A DNA stretch of 35,284 nt from CAZMHJ01 sp964566075 (GTDB lineage: Bacteria; Patescibacteriota; Saccharimonadia; Saccharimonadales; CAIOMD01), in NCBI GenBank assembly GCA_964566075.1, contig CAZMHJ010000006.1, positions 1 to 35,284 of the forward strand, read 5' to 3'. How positions within the stretch are numbered: position 1 is the first letter of the stretch; each line of letters starts with the position of its first letter. Both the position numbers and the translations under genes were made by a program. Shown here piece after piece: positions 16,936-27,400 of the stretch. The notes under the pieces are model-generated. The model did no database searches and was not told the DNA's origin. It saw only the letters and a program-made list of their open reading frames with translations.

Positions 16936-17075
16936 ACAAAAATAAACACAAGAGGTTAGAAAAAGGATAGAGGTTAGAAAGCACCTCACACAGTATGTTA
17001 TTAGATCTCGCAGGCTAAGAACATACAACTATCCAATCTAGCCGAAGAATGCGCCTCCAACCAGGCGCATTTTTT
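16936..17075 (+). ncRNA. RNA A copy 2: three-way-junction RNA with terminator
   Basis: P1 is GGTTAGA (16954) with TCTAGCC (17037), then GGATAG (16965) with CTATCC (17029), one pair longer than copy 1. P2 is AGGT (16971) with ACCT (16983) and loop tagaaagc. P3 is GTATGTT (16993) with AACATAC (17020) plus TTAG (17001) with CTAA (17015), and the loop is identical to copy 1. The terminator follows at once. Sequence change is confined to junction linkers and P2. Confidence 0.65.
17048..17075 (+). terminator. Intrinsic terminator of RNA A (copy 2)
   Basis: AATGCGCCT (17048-17056) and AGGCGCATT (17063-17071) flank the loop ccaacc, followed by T through 17075. The sequence equals 8125-8152. Confidence 0.9.
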
Positions 17076-17104
17076 GATTTATATGATATTTCGCATACAG
17101 TAAA

Positions 17105-17149
17105 CCTTTTTTCGCAGCTTGCTCCGCAAGCTCTAGCGACCTACTTTTA
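17105..17149 (-). repeat. Inverted copy of the dispersed palindromic repeat
   Basis: The reverse complement matches 8654-8696 with few differences. It carries the hairpin AGCTTGC-tcc-GCAAGCT (17116-17132 on the + strand). It sits between the RNA A terminator and RNA B, inside an approximately 85-bp stretch that copy 1 lacks, so it looks like an insertion. Confidence 0.55.
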
Positions 17150-17207
17150 CGCCTTTCAGTAAGATAACCCAAATATTTAACTATCTATCCATATCCTTTT
17201 TTCCTTA

Positions 17208-17427
17208 CAACTTTGCATGTCAAAGTTGCGCAAACCACCGGGGCTGCGTTTGCTAACAGGAGTGTCGGTACACTAAAAGCTACGGTGCTTGCGGAACAAC
17301 CCTAAAGGGATTGGTCTAAAAGCTTTATTCTTGGAGTGCTTTTAGACTGGTCCTCAGCACTTACTCCTTGCTTTCACCATACCAACACCCTGTAGCAAGC
17401 CGATGCCCCGGACCCCAGTAATCGCAT
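17208..17427 (+). ncRNA. RNA B copy 2: structured RNA
   Basis: It shows the hairpin CAACTTTG/CAAAGTTG (17208-17228), a CAAAC/GTTTG stem whose loop holds CCGGGGCT (17238-17245), and a 3' partner GCCCCGG (17405-17411). GGTCTAAAAGC (17323-17333) with GCTTTTAGACT (17338 onward) gives a longer central stem than in copy 1. TTGCGGA (17289-17295) is followed by a CCCT-aa-AGGG mini-hairpin absent from copy 1. Conservation ends after ATCGCAT (17427). No promoter as good as that of copy 1 is visible. Confidence 0.58.
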
Positions 17428-18016
17428 GTAAATTGTTAACTACAGCTCGTAAGACGAGCTGGTTCTTTTGTACGTTCCCAAGCTCTCAAAAACAGATGAG
17501 TGAGCTCATACCAAACAAGAATAGGTGCGAAGCAGCTGTTAAAGCCTTAGCAATCCCAAGTATTAAAGCTAAGGCAAGTTCTGCGAGCACTTGGTTGGTG
17601 TGGTTGCGAGCTCTATATGTCTTTTTGAGTTTGCTTGGCGGTTTTCGCGCTACCTTTGCCGCCAAAGGTAGCAAAAGTATATAGGTACAATTAATAGTTG
17701 TATACGGTGTTATTCCCAGGTTTGGCTAAGAGTCTTCGTCATGTTTCATGTGGATATTTTGTAAAAACTTTTTATCTTANNNNNNNNNNTGAAGATGCGA
17801 ATAAGGACGTACTGCTTGCGTAGCAAGCCGCGAACAGTAATGTCTAACGGCTTTGCTTGGTGCATGAATACATGTACGGTTGGTAATTTTTGTACCCAGA
17901 AAATGACAATTTTTGTGCTATTTTCATTGCCTAAAATCGTTGTAAATGATTGTATTTTGAGGGTTATAAAATAACCCAAATGGACCTAAGAATACATGCA
18001 AAATTGCTATCATGCT
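17428..18016. other. Non-coding spacer with hairpins; possible degenerate or repeat-derived sequence
   Basis: Perfect hairpins are AGCTCGT-aag-ACGAGCT (17444-17460), GCTACCTTTG-ccgc-CAAAGGTAGC (17649-17672) and GGGTTAT-aaa-ATAACCC (17961-17977). A minus-strand frame at 17486-17674 could encode about 62 residues with a basic start and a hydrophobic middle. It begins at TTG inside a hairpin and has no ribosome site, so I do not call it a gene. TTTTGTACCCAG at 17888 marks the point where collinearity with spacer I resumes. Confidence 0.5.
17780..17789. other. Assembly gap (10 N)
   Basis: Ten N lie in the non-coding spacer. The round number suggests a placeholder of unknown true length, so spacer II may be longer or shorter than shown. 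Confidence 0.95.
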
Positions 18017-18025
18017 TGTGGATAA
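18017..18025 (-). promoter_or_regulatory. Exact DnaA box (copy 2)
   Basis: TGTGGATAA is the reverse complement of TTATCCACA. It lies 222 nt upstream of leader base G18239, the same spacing as the consensus-matching site in copy 1 (8839). Confidence 0.5.
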
Positions 18026-18198
18026 ACGTGAACGTTTAAAAATCAGTGTTATATTTTACACAACTATAATTTTTCAATTTTTAAAAGGGTGGGGAAGTCA
18101 ATTAACAGTATAAATGTATAAATATTTACAACGAATATTTAATCAAAATATGTATTAATTTAACAGATTACCACCACTATTTTTTTGGTTTAAAAGGC

Positions 18199-18227
18199 TT
18201 GTTTTATACCTTTTGAAAAGAGATACT
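18199..18227 (+). promoter_or_regulatory. Promoter of the 18462 gene
   Basis: TTGTTT (18199-18204), a 17-bp spacer and GATACT (18222-18227) predict a start near 18234, immediately before the conserved leader. The GATACT -10 box is the same as in both RNA A promoters. Confidence 0.65.
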
Positions 18228-18233
18228 GGAGGT

Positions 18234-18461
18234 AGTTTGTCAAAACGAACATTCAAAGAGCAAAACTAAAACGTCAAAAACGTTAACACAAAATTGTAAA
18301 AGACATCCGCAGCAAGTTCATCGCTATGTCCGCAACTAGCAATAAACTTGATTAGGTCTTGAACAAAAAAATCACTTTTTTCGCAAAAGTGAAAATCAAT
18401 ACAAACGCTCAAAATTCGTAAATAACAAGACAAACCGTACAAACAAAAGGCAAAACTAGCA
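18234..18461 (+). promoter_or_regulatory. Structured 5' leader of the giant gene, copy 2
   Basis: It is homologous to 9056-9285. The long stem is 18313-18350 (CAAGTT, AT, GCTA with TAGC, AT, AACTTG) and its apical region holds GTCCGCAAC. The second hairpin is TCACTTTT-ttcgc-AAAAGTGA (18372-18392). Both keep pairing through compensatory changes relative to copy 1. TCCGCA occurs at 18306 and 18329, and TTCGCA at 18380. AAAGG lies about 12 nt before the GTG start. Confidence 0.65.
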
Positions 18462-21400
18462 GTGAGTAGACTATTCCGCACCAGTCGTGATTTTCATTGC
18501 ACCCGCAGTACCACTAAAAAGTTCGTGGTAAGGGTGCTTTTTGTCATGTTCGGGGCTGTTTCTCTACTAAGTATTTTATATCCTTATACGCGCAGCGAGC
18601 ACGCCTATGCCGCCGTCAACAACACCATCAACTTCCAGGCACGTATCTTAACCAGTAGTGGTGCTGTCGTTCCTGATGGCAGCTACAATGTACGGTTCAA
18701 GATTTACGATGGTGGTACCGCGACAGGTCCTTCTGGTGCGGGTGAAGCTAATTCTGGTACTGGCGGAGCACCATTATGGACAGAAACATGGCAAAATTCA
18801 GCTAGCAACGGTGTGGTCGTAAAGAACGGGTACATTACCGCAACACTTGGTTCTATAACGAGTTTTCCAAGTACAATGCCATGGGATCAAGAACTTTGGA
18901 TAACCATGGATGTTGGTGGCACGGGTACGGGTGGATCACCAACATACGATGGTGAAATGCTCATGACAGGTAGCAAGCGCATGCGCATTACTGCGGTACC
19001 GTATGCTTACCGCGCCGCAGAAGCAACGGTTATTAAATCCGTCAATGGTTCGTACTATTCATCGCTCGGGATAAACGCACCGACCGGTGGTAGCCAAATA
19101 TTCCAGCTGCAAGATCAAGGAGCTGCCGGTACGTATAGCTTGGCACTACTTAACAGTGGCGCTGCTCAAACATTTAGCAATGTGAACACATTTAGTGCTG
19201 CGGGTACTGCATTAACGGTCACCAATAATGCAAGTATTGGTGGCACATTAGGAGTTACCGGCTTAACAACCGCAACTGGTGGTTTAACGACGGGTGCAGG
19301 CAGTACGCTAACAATTGGTGGTGCAACGGTTAATAGCACGCTTGCGATTGGCGATATCGCAGGCGGTGGCAATATTGGCTCTGCAGCTTCCACGGTTGAT
19401 ATTTACAGCAGCTTTGCAATTGCTCAAACAACCGCCGGCCAAACGCTAACTATCCCAACCCCAACCAGTTCAACATCAGGTAGGATTATTTACATCACCA
19501 ACGTCGGTAGTGCAGGTTATACAATGGCTGGTTCAATTATCAGCCCAGGTATTAGCACTGCGTTTATGTGGAACAGCACCACGAGCACTTGGTCGCTTAT
19601 TACCTCTGGTACTACCGGTAACTACATCCAGAACGGCACAACCCTGCAGACTGCTAACTTTAACATCCAAAGTAATAGCACCACTGACGTAACTGCTACG
19701 ATTCAGGGTGCTTCTAGCCAGAGTGTTGATATTTTGGATGTTAAGGCAGCAGGTGTAAGTAACCCACTGTTTAGTGTTGGAAACACTGGTAGCACAACGT
19801 TCCAAAACAGTAGCGATAGTACAACTGCATTTAACATTAAAAATGCCGGCGGCTCATCGCTATTAGTTGTTGATAGTATTAACGGAACAATCGGTATTGG
19901 TAGTGCACCGACAACGAGTGATAAGGTTTATGTTGCATCAACTGGCACAGTAGGTTTAAACGTACAAAACACGAGTAGCACTAGTACGGGTGGCACTCGT
20001 GAAGGCGCAATTTTGCAGTCTACTGCTTCAGGTTCTTCAACGGACTCAATAGAGGGAGTACTTGGATATTCGCTCAGTAACAGTTCTGCCACCATAGGCT
20101 CAGCAGTTGGTGGTCGTTTTGTGTCTGTGGTAAATGGGGGCACCATTACTAATGCATATGGCTCACAGTCACAAGTCAATGTTGCAAGCGGTACGATCAC
20201 TAACGGCTACGCATCGTATATTTCATCGTCTGGTGCAGGTGCAGCTATCACAAATAACTATGGCTTATATATAGAAGACCAAACCGGTGCTGGTGGCACT
20301 CTAAGTTATAACGTATATAGCGCTGGAGCGACCGCAAAGAACTACTTCGCTGGCTATTTACAGTCGGGTACGAGCGTTCAGACTCCACTCGTGGACACGT
20401 TGACGGCAAGCGCACTTAACATCGGCACCACTAATGCAACCAGTATAAACATTAACCAGAATACTGTGCTGGCATCTGGCAAGAGTATAACAATTTCTGG
20501 CGGCAACACGGCTAGCCTTCCCGCTTCTCCGACGGCGGGCATGTTGTACTATGACACCGACCNNNNNNNNNNCACACATCAGCTTATACAATACAACGGA
20601 TCTAAATGGGTAAGCGATCGAAGCAGCCACACGAAGATTGTTGCGCCAAGTGGCGCCAGTCAAGCAGTCAAGGATAGTGCAGATTACGTCGCAAACGGTA
20701 CAAATGACGAGTCAGTAATCAACAGTGCTCTTACAGCTGCAGCTGGTGGCACCGTCTTGCTGCTGCCTGGTACATATACAGCTACGGGCACTATTTTGAT
20801 CCCCGACGGTACTACCCTAGCCGGAAGCGGCGCAAACACTTCAATTGTCAAACTTAATGTCGCTAGCAGTAGTGATAACTTGGTGGAGAACAGCGATACC
20901 TCAACAGGTTCAGGTGTATCGCTGAAGGATTTGACGCTTGACGGTAGCCTTGGCACTGGTGGTACGCAAAACGCAATCTACCTGAACGGTATGGCTGATA
21001 ATAATGGAGGGGCTGCATATACGAATTTGAATATCATTAACTGGAATCATGGTGTTGGCCTGCTTGCTGACAATAGTTCGTACATACATACATTTAGCAA
21101 TAACAATCTGTTCGACAACGGCACAGCGAGTTCATCAAGCGTTTTATTGGACCATGGAAGCATTATAGATAGCTTCAATGGCAATGATATGGGTGACCTA
21201 ACGCTGTCAAACAGCGCGGGCGTAGGAAATCTCACCGGCAACTATATTGGAAATCTGACATTATCAAGCAGCTCTTTCATATCAAGTCTCACCGGTAACA
21301 ACGCTCTTGCACTCTCCTCGACAGGCAGCAGTCTAGGCACACTAACCGGTAACTCTTTCGACACGGTTACTCTAACAAGCACTGGACCAGGTGCTTCTGT

Positions 21401-24400
21401 CCTAGTGTTCAGCAGTAACCGTCTAAATAGTCTTACACTTAATAATGTCGGTATCGAAACGTTTACGGGGAACCAGATTACTGGCGCCATTGACCTGAAC
21501 GGTGGTACAGGTGGCAATGCACACATCGAGACTTTCTCTGCAAATAAAGTGTACGGCACGATAACCCTCGACGCAGGTACAGCCGGATACGCTTCCATAT
21601 CCAGCTTTACCGGTAACACCTTAGCAGATGTAGTGTTGACGAGCGGCGTGAGCGGCGGCGCAAATATGGGGCAGGTATCCGGGAATTCAATGGCCACATT
21701 TACGGTAGATGGTGGTACGGCCGGTAGTGCGTATGTAACTACGTTTACAGATAACAGTGCTGAATTTATTTCTCTCGATGGTAGCGGCGGTGGTAGCACG
21801 GGAGTTAGTACGATAAATAATAATGCGATAGGCAATATAACCCTGAACACCGTACCTGGGCCAGTAACCATATCCGGTAATAATATAGCTTTCGTCGCGC
21901 ACGGTATTGATCTGGTGAATGCTGACAAAGTAAGTATTACTGGCAATACATTCCAGGATGCGGGTGGTGCTACTAATGCGATAGCCATTGACAGCGCCAG
22001 TGACAATACCTACATCGCGAACAATACCCTGAATGGCTTGCCCATAGCAGATGCAAGCACCTCCACCACCTACGGAGGTCAACTCGATACAAGTAATAAT
22101 TATGTAATTCAGCCAGCAGGCGCGATTGATCTCAATGCCGACACGAATATATCTGGTGCGCTTATAGTAACAGGGAATGGTACCTTCCAGGGCGGTAGCA
22201 TAACCGTCGGTACGGCCACCCAAGCAGGCAGCGTCGTTGTCGCCGCAGGTAATGGCTTTACGGGTACATTGAGTACAGCTGCGCTCACCGCTAACCGTAC
22301 CTACACGCTCCCTGATGAGTCTGGTACCCTGTGTATCCAAAGCAGCTCTGCTTGTGGCTTTGTAACCGGAACGGCTACAGATTATATTCAGAATCAGAAC
22401 AGCGCTCAGCAGACAGCTAACTACTGGATAAGCGGTGTTGCCCAGGCTGACTCCTCAGTGCTGACGCCACTCCTCGACACTGCATCAGCAGTTGCTCTTA
22501 ATATAGGAACGACCAATGCTACTGTGATTAACTTGAATCAGAATACAAGTATTACAGGTTCAAAGACGCTTACCGTTGGTACTGGTTTAACTTCACTCGG
22601 CGGAGGATTAAGCGTTACAGCAGGTACAACGACACTCAGTGGTGATTTGTTAGCAAACGGCAACACTACTATTGGTAACGCAACCACTGATCGCCTTACA
22701 ATAACATCTCAAATCCTTGGCGGTTCACCACTCGTATTCCAAGGTGCTACAGATAACGGATTTACAACAACGCTAGGTATTACCGATCCAACTGCCAACA
22801 ATACCGCTACTTTCCAAGATGCGAGCGGCGTCGTTGCATTAGGTACTGCAGCCAACAGTCTGTTCTTTACGACCACTGGCGCAACAAATGTAACATTACC
22901 AACCAGCGGTACACTTTGTACTGCTACAAACTGTTCTACCGCAGGCTCTGGTTACGTACTCAACCAAAGCTCTACACCTGGTACCGCACAAACCGGCAAT
23001 ATTAATATGACGGGCACTATTATTGGTGCAACACTCCAAGGCTCAACAAGTGTATTAACCCCACTCGTAGATGCCGCTACTGCTGCAACCGCCCTTAACA
23101 TCGGCACTACAAATGCTAACCAGATTAATTTGAATCAGAATACTCAAATTACTGGAAACGTAACCTTTGCGAATGGCGCTAATCGTTCTATCAGTGTCGC
23201 AACGGCTTCGAGTGGTGCGGGTAATAAGCTTACAATTTTAGGTGCGTCTGGTGCCGCTAATAGTAACGGTGGTGATATACAAATCCAGGCTGGAAGTACT
23301 GGTGGCGGTGCAGTAGGAACGCCAACAGCGGGTAACCTTACATTCTTAGGTGGAACAGCCAATAGCACGAACGGAAACGGTGGTAATATTACCTTTACGG
23401 CTGGCGCAAAAGCAGGCACAGGTAGCTCAGGATTCATTATATTTAAGCCTGCAGCTTCGAATGATAATACAACTGCTGTTCAGCTTCAAAACGCGGCTGG
23501 TACGGCGCTTGTAAATCTTGATACAACAGGCTCTGGTACACTAACAGTTTCTAGTGCTTTAACTGCCACACTTGGCGCAACTATTTCAGGAGCGGCAATT
23601 TCACTTAATGATTCATCAAGCTTTAATACCAACATCAACAGTACAACAGGCACGGCAAATGTAAATATTGGTAACAGCTCAAACGCTGGTAATACCGTTA
23701 CAATTACCGCTGGAGCAACTAACGGTATTGCGCTTAACAGCTCAAAGATTGATTCAAACGCTGCGACTCTTAACTTGTTTAATACCCCAACAACCATCAG
23801 CGCATTACAAGCTGCAACCAGTATTAGCCTTGGTGCAACTACTGGTACACTAACCGTACGAAATGCAAATACAACTATTGGTAACGCAGCTGGTAGTGGC
23901 GTATTTACCAACAATGGCGCAACACTTAATACGACATTACAGATTGCTAACCTTGCAACGGGTGGTGCAATTGGTACCGCAGCTGCAACGGTAGATATCT
24001 ACACCTCGTTTGCGGTGCTACAAACAACTGCTAACCAAACGATTACAATCCCAACTCCAACCACTAACCCAACAACCGTATTTGGACGCATTATATATGT
24101 AAGCAACATCGGCACCACCGCATTCACACTTGGTGGCACAACCCTTAACCCTGGTACCACTGCAACACTTATTTGGAGCAACACCGATGGTGCTGCAACA
24201 GGTGGCGAATCATGGCAATTTGCGGGTGCTGATGGCAATGGTATTTTGAATCAAAATAGCACTGATCAGAGTGCTAACTTTAGAATTACCGGTTCTGGCC
24301 AGGCAAATACATCGTTCTTGGCTCCAGCATTCGAACGCGCTTCTGCCGGAACCTTAAGCGTCGGTACAACCGCGAACACCACAAGCTTAACGGTTGGCTC

Positions 24401-27400
24401 ATCAAGCCTAACGGGCACCCTTACCATTGATAGTGGCGCCGGTAGCACGGCGAACATATTCACAAGTGCAAACGCTCGCACTATTAACATCGCAACGGGT
24501 GGCGCAGCTCAAACCGTTACTATTGGTTCAACGAATACTACCAGCACGTTAAATCTTCAGGCTGGTACCGGCAATGCGAATGGCGATATTAACATCGGTG
24601 ATAGTGCAGTAGCGGGTAAGATTATCGACATTGGTTCGGTAACCAACGCCGCAACAACTACTGTTCGCATTGCAACCGCAGCTGCGGCACAATCAGTCAG
24701 TATTGGTTCGAGCAACACCACGAGCTCGCTTAACCTACAGGCGGGTAGTGGTAATGCAACTCTAAATGCAACAGCAGGTAACTTAACGCTTTCAACCACA
24801 ACAAGTGGCACACTAGCGGTAACGTCAGCCGGTGCGCTTAACTTAACCGGCGCCGCCAACTCAACCATTAACTATGGCGCTAATACACTTGCGGTTACTT
24901 CAAGCGCCTTTAATGTGACCGCAACAGGTGCTCTAACTCTTGGTTCAGGCACCGGTACTGGAGCATTGATTAATAATGGAACCACCCTCAACACCGAAAA
25001 GACCTACACCAACTTTGCAACTGGTGGTGCCATTGATACTGCCGCTAACTCAGTTGATAAGTACACCTACTTTAGTATCTTGCAAACAACTGCTGGTCAA
25101 ACGATTACCATCCCAACCCCAACAACTAACCCAACAACCGTATTTGGACGCATTATATATGTAAGCAATATTGGTACTACCGCCTTCACACTTGGCGGTA
25201 CAACGCTTAACCCAGGCACCACCGCAACACTTATTTGGAGCAATACTGATGGTGTAGCAACAGGTGGTGAATCATGGCAATTTGCGGGTGCTGATGGCAA
25301 TGGTATTTTGAATCAAAGTACAACTGACCAAAATGCAAGCTTCCGCATAAGTGGCACTGGATCAATCAATGGTACGAGCACCACTGCATTCCGTGTACAA
25401 AGTGCAAGTAGCGCCGATACCATGTTCACGGTAGATACAAGCGTACCCGCTGGTGGTGCAACTGGTAATCGCATTAAGATTGGCAACAGTACTGGCACCG
25501 ATACAGCAACAACATTGTTTACATTAGACCAAGCATCAACGGCTCCAACTACTATTGGTGTTAACAACTCAGCTTACTACGGTTCTATGTACTATGACAC
25601 CACCAAGAACACCATGCAGTGTTACGAACAAAGCAACTACACTGCCAGTGGAAACGTTACGGCTTGGGGTGATTGTGGTACGACAAAGTTGCAAGACGCG
25701 TACACAAACAGTACTGGGGGAGCAACTCCTGAAATCATTGTTGACGGCACTCGTAATGGTGTTGATATCCAAGATCGATCAAGCGGTACTATTGGCAACA
25801 CCGTTGCACTACTTGCTGTACGCGGCGTAGCAACAGCAACAACCCTTGGTGCAAGTCTGTTCCAGGTTAGTAACAATAGTGACGCACCGCTTGTCGGTAT
25901 CGGCTTAGGCACGCAAACTGCTGTCGCAGGTATCGATATGCAATTTGGCGGAAGTGCAAACCGCACCATCCAAGTCTTGCAAAACACCAGTGCAGGCAAT
26001 GGCCGTGACTTAACCGTTAAGGCGGGACAGGCACTCACATCTGGTTCTGGCGGTGTGCTTAACCTTCGTGGCGGTGATGCCGCAGGCACCAATCAAAACG
26101 GTGGAAACGTTGCGCTTACAGGTGGTACTCCAACTGGAACGGGCGCACAAGGTTTAGTAAGCCTTGCCTCTACAAGCTTTGCATCATCTGGTTCAACACA
26201 AAGCTTTGGCACAAATGGCTCGGTAACGGGTATCGATGCCTACAGCACTATAGTCGTATCTGCTACCACCACAAATCTGACTATTACTGTTCCGCAGCCC
26301 ACAATCCAAGTCGTTGGTCGAGTTGTATATATAAGTGCAGCGAATGGCTCAAATGACTTTGCATTGTCACTCTATGGTACTTCTGTACAGATTGCCATGA
26401 AGGCAAACAGTACAGCGACACTTATCTGGAACGGTACTGGTTGGACGGCTGCTGGTGCATCAAGCTCTACAACACTACAGGCGGCATACGACAATACTCT
26501 AATTAGTGCCGGTGGTGCTGAAATCTTACTCAACAGCAGTGCTGCTGGTGGTGATGGTTTGACGATTCGAAACAACACTGGCGTAAAGACGCTCACGGGT
26601 GCATTGCTCGAAGTACAGACAAATGTGGGTAGCAACTTGTTCAGCGTTAACAACAACGCGACCGAATATGCAAACAACGGTGGCGCCGAAAGTTCAACCT
26701 TTACGATGTGGCCAACCGCACCGAACGGTGGTACCACCGCGACAATTACTCGTGACACAACCGTTTTTGCAACCGGTATTGCTTCTACGAAAGTTGTCAC
26801 TACCGGTGCAACAACTGCAAACCAGGGTGTTGCAAACACCCTAACCGCAGCACTTACTGCAAACTTACAGTACACCGTTTCGTTTACCGTTAAGGGAACA
26901 TCAAGCTTTAATACCTTAGATGTTGTATATTCTCGTGATGGTACGAATACCAGCACAACCACTTGTTCCACCGGTAACACTGTAACGGTTAGTGGATGGA
27001 CTCGTGTTGGCTGTACCTTTACGGCACCTGCAAGTGGTATTACTGCTAGTAACGCAATCTTCATTCGTCAAAGTAACAGTAACACTGTCGCTGCAACATA
27101 TTATTTGGATAACTTAAGTGTAACTGTAAACGCAAGTGTTAATCATGCTGTTGATGGCAGTGTTGATAGCGCTCCTGGAACAAACTGGGTTGCTATCGGT
27201 GGTTCTGTAGCGCGTGATACAGGTACGCTTTACGACACTGGTGGGTCACTGGCTGCTACCACGAGTGGTACTGCAGGTAGGGGTGTCTACAACAACCTCA
27301 CTGCCGGTATTGTCCCAGCGGTGAGCACACAATATCGAGTATCATTCTATGCGAAAACGAACTCATCGACAGCTACACTAGCCGTTGCATATACCCCCGA

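Noticed and set aside
17486..17674. Minus-strand 62-aa frame with a basic start and hydrophobic middle
   Set aside because: It has a TTG start inside a perfect hairpin and no ribosome site. It is kept only as a note in the spacer entry.
17403..17684. Plus-strand 93-aa frame in spacer II
   Set aside because: It starts inside RNA B, runs through hairpins and has no counterpart in spacer I.
18266..18481. Minus-strand 71-aa frame across leader copy 2
   Set aside because: The region is a structured leader with compensatory changes that do not preserve any protein on the minus strand.
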